Assembly (NCBI GenBank): GCA_021799355.1
Contig: JAJZAQ010000004.1
Location: forward strand, 1 to 64,000
DNA: 64,000 nucleotides
Reading direction: 5' to 3'
DNA from: Pseudomonadota bacterium
GTDB lineage: Bacteria; Pseudomonadota; Gammaproteobacteria; Burkholderiales; Burkholderiaceae_C
Position numbers and translations under genes: made by a program. The notes under the pieces were generated by a model. That model saw only the letters and a list, made by a program, of their open reading frames with translations. It searched no databases and had not been told where the DNA came from. This document shows, one piece after another, positions 11,286-20,469 of this stretch (its first letter is position 1; each line of letters starts with the position of its first letter).

Positions 11286-11900
11286 ATGCTCACCCCGCCC
11301 GCCTCCTGGAACGCCGTCAACCTCGGTCTTTATCTGCACTGGGCCGCGTCCGGCTCGGCCGGTGCGGTGAGCATCGGCATCGCCCGCGTGCTGGCCGAAT
11401 ACGCCATCGCCGCCGTGCCGCTGCTGCTGGTGTGGGGCTGGCTGCGCCAGCCTGCCGGGCGCGCCGCGCTGCTGCAGGCCACCGCCGCCGCGCTGCTCGC
11501 CCTCGGCGTCAACCAGCTCATCGGCACGGTGTTTTTCGAGCCGCGGCCGTTTGCCATCGGCTTGGGGCCTGCGCTGCTCGCGCACGCGCCCGACAGCGGC
11601 TTCCCGAGCGACCACGTCACCGTGCTGGCGGCGGTGGCCGTGAGCCTGCTGCTGCACCCCGCCTGGCGCCGCACCGGCATGCTGCTGGCGGCGCTGGCTG
11701 CCGCGGTGGCGTGGGCGCGGGTGTATCTAGGCGTGCACTGGCCGCTGGACATGGTCGGTGCGGTGATCGTCGGCGGCGCGACGGCGCTCGCGCTGCACGC
11801 CGCGCGCCGCCTGCTCATCGCGCCGCTGCTGCCGCCGCTGCTGCGCCTGTACCGCTGGCTGTTTGCCCGCGGCATCCAACGCGGCTGGGCGCTGTTTTGA
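11286..11900 (+). CDS. PAP2-superfamily phosphatase (undecaprenyl-diphosphatase-like)
   Basis: VFFEPRPFAIG (KxxxxxxRP-like), DSGFPSDHVTVL (PSDH), ARVYLGVHWPLDMVGA (SRxxxxxHxxxD-like); several TMs. Confidence 0.88.
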   Translation: MLTPPASWNAVNLGLYLHWAASGSAGAVSIGIARVLAEYAIAAVPLLLVWGWLRQPAGRAALLQATAAALLALGVNQLIGTVFFEPRPFAIGLGPALLAHAPDSGFPSDHVTVLAAVAVSLLLHPAWRRTGMLLAALAAAVAWARVYLGVHWPLDMVGAVIVGGATALALHAARRLLIAPLLPPLLRLYRWLFARGIQRGWALF

Positions 11901-13312
11901 TGCTCTCCCGACGATCGACCATGTTCCCGTCCTCCGTCCCCCGTCTGCCGGCCGCGTTGCTCGCCGCGCTGCTGCTCGCCGGTTGCGCCAGCTATCGGCC
12001 CGAGCCGCTGCCGGCCTCTGCCGATCTGGCCGCCTCGACCACTCAACTGCGCGTGGCGCGTGGCGATCTGGCGCTGCCGGCGCTGGCGCACTACCGCTTC
12101 GACCCGGCAGCGCCGCTGGACGCCACCGGGCTGGCGATCCTCGCCGTGCTCAACAACCCGCAGCTCAAGGCCGAACGCGCCAAGGCCGGCGTGGCGCACG
12201 CGCAGGCGTTCGACGCCGGGCTGCTTCCCGATCCGCAACTGGGTTTTTCGCAGGACTTTCCGGGCAACAGCGCCGGGGCGACGACCTCGGCGTACAACCT
12301 CGGGCTGTCGTATGACTTCGCCGCGTTGATCACCCACTTCGCCGCGCAGCGCGCCGCCGGTCACGCCGCGCAGCAGGTCGATCTGCAGCTGCTGTGGGCC
12401 GAGTGGCAGACGGTGGCGCAGGCGCGACTGCTCTACACCCAGATCAGCGCCAACACCGCGCGGCTCGATCTGCTGCGGCAGGAGCGCGCGTTGTTCGAGC
12501 AGCGGCTGACGCGCGCGCAGGCGGCGCTGGCGCAAGGCAATCTCACCCGCATCGACGTCGATGCCCAGCTCGTGCCACTGCAGGCGCTGACCCAGACCAT
12601 CCAGTCGCTGCAGCGCCGCCAGCTCGCCTTGCAGGCGCAGCTGCACGCCCTGCTCGGGCTGCAGCCCGATGCGCCGCTGCAGCTGGCCGCGCCGGCGCCC
12701 GAACCCATCCCCGTCGCCGAGCAGATCGGCGCCGCGCTGCGTGAGCTGCCGCACCGCCGCCCCGATCTGCTGGCGCTGCAGGCCGGCTACCAGGCGCAGG
12801 AGCAAAAACTGCGGCAAGCGGTGCTGGCACAGTTTCCGGCGTTTCAACTCGGCTTCACGCGCGCGCGAGACACGGGCGGGGTCAACACCATCGGCTTTGG
12901 CGTGAGCATCAGCCTGCCGCTGTTCAACCGCAACCAGGGCACGATCGCCGTGCAGCGCGCCACCCGCGCGCAACTGCGCGCCGCCTACCAGGCGCGGCTC
13001 GATCAGGCGGTGGCCGACGTGCGCCAGGCGCAGGACGATCTGGCGCTGCTGCAGCGCCAGCGGCAGGCGCTGCAGTCGGCGCTGCCGGCGCTGCAGGCGG
13101 CCGACGCCGCCGCGCAGCAGGCGCTGCAACACGGCACGATCAGTCTGCTGGCGTTCATCGCCCAACGCAAGGCCCTACTCGACCAGCAGCTCGCGTTGCA
13201 AGCCAACGCCGAGCAGATCGCCGAGCAGACGCTGGCGCTGCAACTGCTCACCGGGCTTGGCCCGTACCGCCCTGCCGCTGCCCAACCCACCGCACTCGCT
13301 CACCAACCATGA
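11900..13312 (+). CDS. TolC-family outer-membrane efflux lipoprotein
   Basis: ATG at 11900 overlaps the PAP2 stop (alternative ATG 11921); lipobox LLAGCASYRPEP; coiled-coil OEP repeats, NNPQLKAERAKAGVAHAQ, RPDLLALQAGYQAQEQKLRQAVLAQFP. Confidence 0.88.
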   Translation: MLSRRSTMFPSSVPRLPAALLAALLLAGCASYRPEPLPASADLAASTTQLRVARGDLALPALAHYRFDPAAPLDATGLAILAVLNNPQLKAERAKAGVAHAQAFDAGLLPDPQLGFSQDFPGNSAGATTSAYNLGLSYDFAALITHFAAQRAAGHAAQQVDLQLLWAEWQTVAQARLLYTQISANTARLDLLRQERALFEQRLTRAQAALAQGNLTRIDVDAQLVPLQALTQTIQSLQRRQLALQAQLHALLGLQPDAPLQLAAPAPEPIPVAEQIGAALRELPHRRPDLLALQAGYQAQEQKLRQAVLAQFPAFQLGFTRARDTGGVNTIGFGVSISLPLFNRNQGTIAVQRATRAQLRAAYQARLDQAVADVRQAQDDLALLQRQRQALQSALPALQAADAAAQQALQHGTISLLAFIAQRKALLDQQLALQANAEQIAEQTLALQLLTGLGPYRPAAAQPTALAHQP

Positions 13313-14355
13313 CCCTGCTTCGCCTCCGCCCCCTGCTGCTCGCCGCCGCGTTGCTGCCTGCAGCCGTGCTGCCCGCCGTGCGCGCCGCCGAAGTGTCGGC
13401 GGCCGTGGTCACCGCGCCGCTGCAGCGCGGCGAGTTGCTGCACACCCTGCGCGCGTTCGCCACGGTGCAAGTGCCGACCAGCGCGACGCAGACCGTCACC
13501 TTTCCCCGACCGCTGCGGGTGCTGGCCGTGGACGTGCACCCCGGACAGGCGGTGCGCCGCGGGCAGACGCTGGCGCTGCTGGCCGCCGACGCCGCGAGCA
13601 GCCTGGCCTGGGCGCAGGCGCAAAACGCCGTGCGCTTTGCCCGCGACGAGCTCGACCGCCAGCTCGCGCTGCAGGCGCAGCAACTGGCGACGCAATCGCA
13701 GGTCGATGCCGCGCGCAAGGCGCTGGCCGACGCGCAGGCGCAACTGCAGGCGCTGCAGCAGCAAGGCGCCGGGCAGGCGCAGACCGCCGTCACCGCCCCG
13801 TTCGACGGCGTGGTGCTGGCCGTGTCGGCGGCGCCGGGCGATGTGCTCGCCGCCGGCAGTCCGCTGCTGCAGCTCGGCCGCGCCGGCAGCGTGCAGGCCG
13901 CAGCCAGCGTGCCGCCGGAAGACGCGGCGCGGCTGCAGCCGGGGCAGGCGGTGCGGCTGACCGCGGTGTTCGACCCGCAGCGGCAATGGCTGGGCACGCT
14001 GCGCAGCGTCGGTGCCGCGGTCGATGCCAAGACGCAGCGGCTGCCGCTGCTCATCGCGCTGCCGGCGCAGCCCGCGCCGCCGCCAGCAGGCACGGCGCTG
14101 CAGGCCGACATCGTGCTCGGCCGCTGGCGCGGCTGGGTGGTGCCGCGCGACGCCGTGCTGCAGGACGCGCACGGCGCCTACGTTTACCAGGACGACCACG
14201 GCAAGGCGCGCCGCGTGCCGGTGCACATCGCCCTCGACGCCGGGCTGCAGACCGGCATCACCGGGCCGGTCGACCCGGCGCTGCCGCTGGTGGTGCAAGG
14301 CAACGACGTGCTGCGCCCCGGCATGGCGCTGCGCGTGCAGGGGGGCGGCCGATGA
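13309..14355 (+). CDS. RND efflux periplasmic adaptor (HlyD/MFP family)
   Basis: Signal peptide, VLAVDVHPGQAVRRGQTLALLAADAASS lipoyl-like half, VTAPFDGVVLAVSAAPGDVLAAGSPLLQL; between TolC-like and RND genes. Confidence 0.9.
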   Translation: MTLLRLRPLLLAAALLPAAVLPAVRAAEVSAAVVTAPLQRGELLHTLRAFATVQVPTSATQTVTFPRPLRVLAVDVHPGQAVRRGQTLALLAADAASSLAWAQAQNAVRFARDELDRQLALQAQQLATQSQVDAARKALADAQAQLQALQQQGAGQAQTAVTAPFDGVVLAVSAAPGDVLAAGSPLLQLGRAGSVQAAASVPPEDAARLQPGQAVRLTAVFDPQRQWLGTLRSVGAAVDAKTQRLPLLIALPAQPAPPPAGTALQADIVLGRWRGWVVPRDAVLQDAHGAYVYQDDHGKARRVPVHIALDAGLQTGITGPVDPALPLVVQGNDVLRPGMALRVQGGGR

Positions 14356-17300
14356 GCGCGGCGTCGCTGTGGCTGCAGCGGCACCGCCGCTCGGTGCTGT
14401 TTTTGCTCGCGCTGCTGGCCGCAGGCGGGGTGTTTGCCGCGTTCAAACTGCCGGTCGGGCTGTTTCCCAACGTGGACTTTCCGCGCGTGGTGGTCAGCGC
14501 CGACGCCGGCGACCGCCCGGCCAGCCAGATGATGCTGCAGGTCACGCAGCCGCTGGAGCAGGCGGTGCGGCATGTGCCCGGCGTGGTCGATGTGCGCTCG
14601 ACCACCAGCCGCGGCAGCGCCGACATTTCGGTGAGCTTCGACTGGGGCACGCCGATGGCGCTGGCCGCGGTGCAGGTCAACGAGGCAGTGGCGCAAATGC
14701 TGCCGCAGCTGCCGCCGGGCACGCGCTTGAGCACCAAACGCATGGACCCGACGGTCGATCCGGTGATCGCCTACAGCCTGACGTCGGCGCAGCTGTCGCC
14801 GGTGCAGCTCTACGACTTGGCCGAGTTCCAGCTGCGGCCGCTGCTGTCCAGCATCCCCGGCGTGGCGCGGGTGCAGGTGCAGGGCGGCGCGCGCGAGGAA
14901 ATCCACGTCGTGCTCGACCCGCTCAAGCTGCAGGCGCTGGGGCTGGCGGTCACCGACGTCAGCCGCGCCATCGCTGCAGCTAATGGGGTGCAGGCCGTCG
15001 GCCATTTGCAGGATCGCTACAAACTGCTGCTGGCGCTGGCCGACTCGCGGCTGCACGACACCCGGCAGATTGGTGACATCGTGCTGCGCGCCAGCCCCGG
15101 CGACGTGGTGCGGCTGAAAGACGTCGCGCGCATTACCCGCAGCAGCGTGCCGCAGTGGGTGCGGATCACCGCGGACGGCAAGGATGCGGTGCTGCTCAAC
15201 ATCTACCAGCAGCCCGGCGGCAATACGGTGAAAATCGCCGGCGAGGTGCGCCACCTGCTGGCGCGCACGCCCTTGCCGCCCGGCGTGCATCTGGCCAATT
15301 GGTACGACCAGAGCACGCTGGTCGTCGACAGCGCAGCCAGCGTGCGCGACGCCATTCTCATCGGCGTGGTGCTCGCCGGCCTGGTGCTGCTGCTGTTTTT
15401 GCGCAGCCTGAAAATCACCCTGATTGCGATGATCACCGTGCCTGCGGTGCTCGCCGCCACCGTGGTGCTGCTGTACGCGCTGGGCATGAGTTTCAACATC
15501 ATGACCCTGGGCGGCATGGCCGCCGCGGTCGGCCTGGTGATCGACGACGCGATTGTGATGAGCGAGCACATCGTGCGCCGGCTGGCCGAATCGCCCTCTG
15601 GCGACGCCGCGCAGCGCCACGGCGGCATCCTGCACGCGGCGATGGAATACCTGCGGCCGCTGGCCGGGTCGAGCGCATCGACGGTGGTGATTTTTCTGCC
15701 GCTGGCGTTTCTCTCCGGCGTCACCGGGGCGTTTTTCAAGGCGCTGTCGCTGACCATGGCCGCGGCGCTGGTGATTTCGTTTTTCGTCGCCTGGCTGGCG
15801 GTGCCGCTGCTGGCCGACAGACTGCTCAAGCCCCGCGACATTGCGCGGCAGGCGCAGCGCGAGCATGGCCGCTGGCTGGCCGCGGTGCAGCGCGGGTATG
15901 CCCGGGTGCTCGGCGCCGTGCTGCGCCGGCCGGCGCTGGCCTTGCTGGGTCTTGCGCCGCTGCTGGTGGCCGGCTGGCTGGCGTACCAGCATGTGGGCAG
16001 CGGCTTCATGCCGCACATGGACGAAGGCGGCTTCATCCTCGACTACCGCACCCCGCCGGGCACCTCGCTGGCCGAGACCGATCGCATCCTGCGTCAGGTC
16101 GAGCACATCCTGCTCACCACCCCGGAGGTGCAGACCTTCTCGCGCCGCACCGGCGCGCAACTGGGTGGCGGCGTCACCGAGGCCAACGAGGGCGACTTTT
16201 TCGTGCGCCTAAAGCCGCCGCCGCGCAAATCGATCGACGCGGTGATGGAAGCCGTGCGCCAGCGCATCGAAACCCAGGTGCCCGGGGTGAAGATCGAGCT
16301 GGCGCAGCTGATGGAAGACCTGATCGGCGACCTCACTGCCGTGCCGCAACCGGTGGAAATCAAAATCTTCGACGACAACCCGCAGCAGCTCGCCGCGCTG
16401 GCGCACCGCACCGCGGCGGCCATCGCCCGCATTCCCGGCATTGTCGATGTGCGCAGCGGCATCAAGCCGGCCGGTGACGCGCTGGACATCCGCATCGACC
16501 CGACCCGCGCCGCGCTCGAAGGCGTGGACCCGCAGCAAGTCGAGCAACAGCTGCGCACCCTGGTCGGCGGCAGCGTGGTCACGCACATCGAACAGGGGCC
16601 GAAAATGGTCGGTGTGCGGCTGTGGACGCCCGGCAGCCTGCGCCAGACCACCGACGAGATCGCGCAGCTGCCGCTGCGCGCCCCCGACGGCCATGTGTTC
16701 ACGCTGCAGCGCGTCGCCAGCCTACGGGTCATCACCGGCCAGCCGGAAATCCACCGCGAAAACTTGAAGGCGATGGCCGCGGTGACCGCGCGCATCAGCG
16801 GCCGCGATCTGGGCTCGACCATCGCCGCGGTCAAGCGGGTGATCGACGCCCCCGGCGCCTTCCCGCCCGGCGTTTACGTGCAGCTCGGCGGGCTGTACAA
16901 GCAGCAGCAAATCGCCTTCCACGGCCTGGTGCAGGTGCTGGCCGCGGCGGTGCTGCTGGTGTTTTTGCTGCTGCTGTTCCTGTACGAGCGCTTCCGGGTG
17001 GCGATCACCATCCTGGCGATGCCGCTGCTGGCGCTGCCGGCGGTGTTCATCGGGCTGTGGGCCGCAGGCATCGAACTCAACATTTCGGCGATGATGGGCA
17101 TGACCATGATCGTCGGTATCGTCACCGAAGTCGCCATTTTTTACTTCAGCGAGGTGCAAACCTTGCTGCGGCAGCAGCCTGGGCAGCCGCTGGACGCGGC
17201 GCTGATCGCCGCCGGGCAGAACCGGCTGCGGCCGATCGCGATGACCACGCTGGCGGCCATCCTCACCCTGCTGCCGCTCGCCTTCGCCCTCGGCCAGGGC

Positions 17301-17459
17301 TCGGCGATGCAGCAGCCGCTGGCCGTGGCCATCATCGCCGGGCTGATGGTGCAGATGCCGCTGGTGCTGCTGCTCATGCCGGTGCTGTTCAAGCTGCTGC
17401 GCGGTCGCCTGCACGATGACACAGGCGACAATGCCAGCACACCCGCGACAACTGCCTGA
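14352..17459 (+). CDS. RND-family efflux transporter permease
   Basis: ATG 14352 overlaps adaptor stop; KLPVGLFPNVDFPRVVV, GGMAAAVGLVIDDAIVMSEHIVRR, 12-TM layout, ~1035 aa. Confidence 0.93.
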   Translation: MSAASLWLQRHRRSVLFLLALLAAGGVFAAFKLPVGLFPNVDFPRVVVSADAGDRPASQMMLQVTQPLEQAVRHVPGVVDVRSTTSRGSADISVSFDWGTPMALAAVQVNEAVAQMLPQLPPGTRLSTKRMDPTVDPVIAYSLTSAQLSPVQLYDLAEFQLRPLLSSIPGVARVQVQGGAREEIHVVLDPLKLQALGLAVTDVSRAIAAANGVQAVGHLQDRYKLLLALADSRLHDTRQIGDIVLRASPGDVVRLKDVARITRSSVPQWVRITADGKDAVLLNIYQQPGGNTVKIAGEVRHLLARTPLPPGVHLANWYDQSTLVVDSAASVRDAILIGVVLAGLVLLLFLRSLKITLIAMITVPAVLAATVVLLYALGMSFNIMTLGGMAAAVGLVIDDAIVMSEHIVRRLAESPSGDAAQRHGGILHAAMEYLRPLAGSSASTVVIFLPLAFLSGVTGAFFKALSLTMAAALVISFFVAWLAVPLLADRLLKPRDIARQAQREHGRWLAAVQRGYARVLGAVLRRPALALLGLAPLLVAGWLAYQHVGSGFMPHMDEGGFILDYRTPPGTSLAETDRILRQVEHILLTTPEVQTFSRRTGAQLGGGVTEANEGDFFVRLKPPPRKSIDAVMEAVRQRIETQVPGVKIELAQLMEDLIGDLTAVPQPVEIKIFDDNPQQLAALAHRTAAAIARIPGIVDVRSGIKPAGDALDIRIDPTRAALEGVDPQQVEQQLRTLVGGSVVTHIEQGPKMVGVRLWTPGSLRQTTDEIAQLPLRAPDGHVFTLQRVASLRVITGQPEIHRENLKAMAAVTARISGRDLGSTIAAVKRVIDAPGAFPPGVYVQLGGLYKQQQIAFHGLVQVLAAAVLLVFLLLLFLYERFRVAITILAMPLLALPAVFIGLWAAGIELNISAMMGMTMIVGIVTEVAIFYFSEVQTLLRQQPGQPLDAALIAAGQNRLRPIAMTTLAAILTLLPLAFALGQGSAMQQPLAVAIIAGLMVQMPLVLLLMPVLFKLLRGRLHDDTGDNASTPATTA

Positions 17460-17472
17460 CCGGGAGCTCCCC

Positions 17473-18168
17473 ATGCGCATCCTGCTCGTCGAAGATGACC
17501 ACATGCTCGGCAGCGCCACCCGTCAGGCGCTGCGCGACGCCGCGCACGCCGTCGATTGGGTGCTCGACGGCGCCTCGGCGCTGGCCGCGGCGCAAGGCGG
17601 CGAGTACGAGCTGATGCTGCTCGACCTCGGCCTGCCCAAGCGCGACGGCCTGTCGGTGCTGCAGGCGCTGCGTCAGGCCGGCAGCCGCCTGCCCATCCTC
17701 ATCCTCACCGCGCGTGACGCGCTGGAAGACCGGGTGCGCGGGCTGGACCTGGGCGCTGACGACTATCTGGTCAAACCGTTCGAGAGCGCCGAGCTGTTGG
17801 CACGCATCCGCGCCGTCGCCCGCCGCCAGGGCGGGCAGGCTGCGCCGGTGCTGAGCAACGGCGTGCTCGAACTCGACCCGGTGACGCGCGAGGTGCGCTA
17901 CCAGGGCCAGACGCAGCGGCTGACCGCACGCGAATACGCCCTGCTCCACGCTCTGCTGCTGCGCCCCGGGGCGATTCTGTCGCGCAGCGAACTCGAAGAC
18001 CGCATCTACGGCTGGAACGAGGAAGTGGAGAGCAACGCAGTGGAATTCCTCATCCACAGCCTGCGCAAAAAGCTCGCGCCCGAGGTCATCAAAAACGTGC
18101 GCGGCGTGGGCTGGCTGGTGCCGCGGGTCGAGCCGGGCAGCACGGCCGACGGGCCCGACGCGCAATGA
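17473..18168 (+). CDS. OmpR/PhoB-family response regulator
   Basis: MRILLVEDDHMLGSATRQAL; MLLDLGLPKRDGL phospho-acceptor; LTARDALEDRVRGLDLGADDYLVKPF; winged helix LTAREYALLHALL...NVRGVGWLV. Confidence 0.95.
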   Translation: MRILLVEDDHMLGSATRQALRDAAHAVDWVLDGASALAAAQGGEYELMLLDLGLPKRDGLSVLQALRQAGSRLPILILTARDALEDRVRGLDLGADDYLVKPFESAELLARIRAVARRQGGQAAPVLSNGVLELDPVTREVRYQGQTQRLTAREYALLHALLLRPGAILSRSELEDRIYGWNEEVESNAVEFLIHSLRKKLAPEVIKNVRGVGWLVPRVEPGSTADGPDAQ

Positions 18169-19520
18169 AGCCGATCGCCGCGTTGCGCCACTGGGCCGCG
18201 CAATCGCTGCTGCGGCGGTTGTGGCTGTGGATGACGGTCAGCGTGGTCGCCGTCGGCCTCGGCACCGCGGCGCTGTCGTACTTTTTCGCCTACGAAGAAG
18301 CCTACGAATTGCAGGACGCGCAACTGCGCCAGATCGCCAGCCTGGTGCACCGCTGGGGCGAGGTACCGGGCAACGCCTTGACACCGGCCGGCGCCGACGT
18401 GGACAAGGACGCGCGCATCATCGTCCAGCGCCTGGGCGCACCGCCCGGCCCGCAGGGGCTGAACCTTCCGCCCGATCTGCCTGACGGCATGCAGGTGGTG
18501 CACGCCGACGGCCACGACTGGCGGGTGTTCGTGCGACCGGGCCCGAGCGGGCGCATCGCCGTGGCGCAGCGCACCGACCTGCGCAGCGACGCCGCGATCG
18601 ACAGCGCCCAGCGCACGCTGTTCCCGCTGCTGGCGCTGGTGCCGCTGCTGGCGCTGCTCGCCGCAGTGGTAGTGCGGCGCGCGCTGCGGCCCCTGCGGCA
18701 ACTGGCGCACGGCGTGGACGCGCGCAACGAAGCCGACCTGCAGCCCCTGCCCGAAGCCGACGTACCGCACGAAATCCTGCCCTTCGTGCATTCCATCAAC
18801 CGTCTGCTGGCGCGGCTGGCGGCGGCGATGGAGCAGCAACGTCGCTTCGTCGCCGACGCCGCGCACGAACTGCGCACGCCGATTGCCGTGCTCAGCATGC
18901 AGGTGGACAACCTCAAGCCGCTGCAGCTGCCGCCCGCAGCACAGGAGCGCGTCAGCGCGCTGCAGCAAGGCCTACGCCGCGCCCGCGCCGTGGTCGAGCA
19001 GTTGCTCAGCCTGGCACGCTCACAGGGCGGGCAGGCCGTGCACTGGCAGCAGGTCGATGCCGTTGCCGTCCTGCGCGACGTCATCGCCGACCTGCTGCCG
19101 CTGGCCGAAAGCCGCGACATCGACCTCGGCCTGGACCACGCCGACGCGCTGCAACTGCGCACCGACCCCGCGCTGCTCTACACCCTGCTGCGCAACGCCA
19201 CCGACAACGCCGTGCGCTACACCCCGAGCGGCGGGCGGGTCGATCTGCGGCTGCGGCAGGACGGCAACACCGCAGTGTTCGAGGTGCAGGACACCGGCCC
19301 GGGCATCGCGCCCGAGGACATCGAGCGCGTGTTCTCCCCCTTCGTGCGCCTGCCCGGCGCAGCAGGCGAAGGCAGCGGCCTGGGCCTGTCCATCGCCCGC
19401 CAGATCGCTCTGCGGCTAGGCGGTGAGGTCACCCTGAGCAATGCCCCCGCTGGCGGCCTGATCCTGCGCTACCGCCAGCCGATCGAGCCTGTCAACGGAC
19501 CAAAATCCAATCCGAATTGA
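18165..19520 (+). CDS. Sensor histidine kinase (QseC-like)
   Basis: Two TMs, HAMP, FVADAAHELRTPIAVL H-box, LLRNATDNAVRYTPSGG N-box, DTGPGIAPEDIERVFSPFVR, GSGLGLSIARQIALRLGG. Confidence 0.95.
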   Translation: MKPIAALRHWAAQSLLRRLWLWMTVSVVAVGLGTAALSYFFAYEEAYELQDAQLRQIASLVHRWGEVPGNALTPAGADVDKDARIIVQRLGAPPGPQGLNLPPDLPDGMQVVHADGHDWRVFVRPGPSGRIAVAQRTDLRSDAAIDSAQRTLFPLLALVPLLALLAAVVVRRALRPLRQLAHGVDARNEADLQPLPEADVPHEILPFVHSINRLLARLAAAMEQQRRFVADAAHELRTPIAVLSMQVDNLKPLQLPPAAQERVSALQQGLRRARAVVEQLLSLARSQGGQAVHWQQVDAVAVLRDVIADLLPLAESRDIDLGLDHADALQLRTDPALLYTLLRNATDNAVRYTPSGGRVDLRLRQDGNTAVFEVQDTGPGIAPEDIERVFSPFVRLPGAAGEGSGLGLSIARQIALRLGGEVTLSNAPAGGLILRYRQPIEPVNGPKSNPN

Positions 19521-19636
19521 GGTCGGCAGGTTCCAGTGTGTTGCACTTGGTTTTGAAACTGCTGAGGCAAATGCTATCGGGCTAGACCTGATTCCAATAA
19601 GAATAAGCAGTTAACCCCAATAAGCAGCAAGCAGTG

Positions 19637-19713
19637 CATTTGTGTGTCATTTGTGTTGGATTACATTTACGTTGCATTTGTGTGACACCATTTGTGTTCT
19701 GTTTGTGTTCTGT
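19637..19713. repeat. Cluster of degenerate CATTTGTGT / TTTGTGTTCTG direct repeats
   Basis: CATTTGTGT occurs around 19637, 19649, 19674 and 19688, followed by TTTGTGTTCTG-TTTGTGTTCTG. Confidence 0.6.
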
Positions 19714-19944
19714 GAGACTGTATCGCTTTTAATTGAAACCAATGGATTAATGGATCGCTCCCAAATCGCCCCACCATCCAAAAACGCAGAACGCAACGAA
19801 AAAAATGAAATGACGCCAACAAAAAATATCGCCGCGATCCCAATAAAATATGGCATTGTCGACCACCAATATCTCAATGATCGGGGCGAGCCCATAACTA
19901 CATCCTTGAAGAATTTTCGTGCCTTGGCGTCGTCTTTTGATTCT

Positions 19945-20268
19945 CTACCCCCCCCTCTTAAAGAGTGGCAATCTTCTCCCGACCTCAGCCGATTTAAACA
20001 ATAGAATAATAAATGCGCCAATTGACATAAGCAGGGAAACGACGAACTTTTCACTCAGATAAACACTGTAAATTCCAACCGCAATACCAAAGCCAATTAT
20101 TCCAAAAATCTCATTTAAAGAAGAGTACCAACCCTGAATAGAGTTTAGCGAGCTTTGTGTTACATTAAGGTAACTTTCTAGCGATTTGGCATAACCCGCA
20201 TCCCCAGCCTTTTTTGCATCTTCAATTTTCTTTTTTATTAGATCAACTTTTTCATTAAGTTCATCCAT
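19945..20268 (-). CDS. Small coiled-coil plus two-TM hypothetical protein in AT-rich island; possibly frameshifted at G8 tract
   Basis: MDELNEKVDLIKKKIEDAKKAGDAGYAKSLESYLNVTQSSLNSIQGWYSSLNEIFGIIGFGIAVGIYSVYLSEKFVVSLLMSIGAFIILLFKSAEVGRRLPLFKRGG*; GGAG SD 5 nt upstream of the ATG. Confidence 0.6.
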   Translation of the reverse strand: MDELNEKVDLIKKKIEDAKKAGDAGYAKSLESYLNVTQSSLNSIQGWYSSLNEIFGIIGFGIAVGIYSVYLSEKFVVSLLMSIGAFIILLFKSAEVGRRLPLFKRGG

Positions 20269-20300
20269 ATCTACTCCATAATAAGACGGGCGCACCGCGG

Positions 20301-20353
20301 TTCAAAACGCACGAATTGGGGCCAAACGCACGAATTCACGAATTGGGGTCAGG
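20301..20353. repeat. Short direct repeats (AAACGCACGAATTGGGG / AAACGCACGAATT / CACGAATTGGGGTCAGG)
   Basis: Read directly from the sequence. Confidence 0.7.
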
Positions 20354-20469
20354 TCTATCTTCGTAGCATCGAAGTCCCCTCCTGAACATCGGGCTGGGCG
20401 CAATTCCATTCTGCGAACCTTCTTTCGCCAGTGCAGTGAGCTTACGCTACCGTCCCCGTTCCCAGCCGT

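Noticed and set aside
19642-20004. 120-aa + strand ORF in the AT-rich island
   Set aside because: No good Shine-Dalgarno, no domain; the opposite strand has TM-containing ORFs with a better start context. Cannot be fully excluded.
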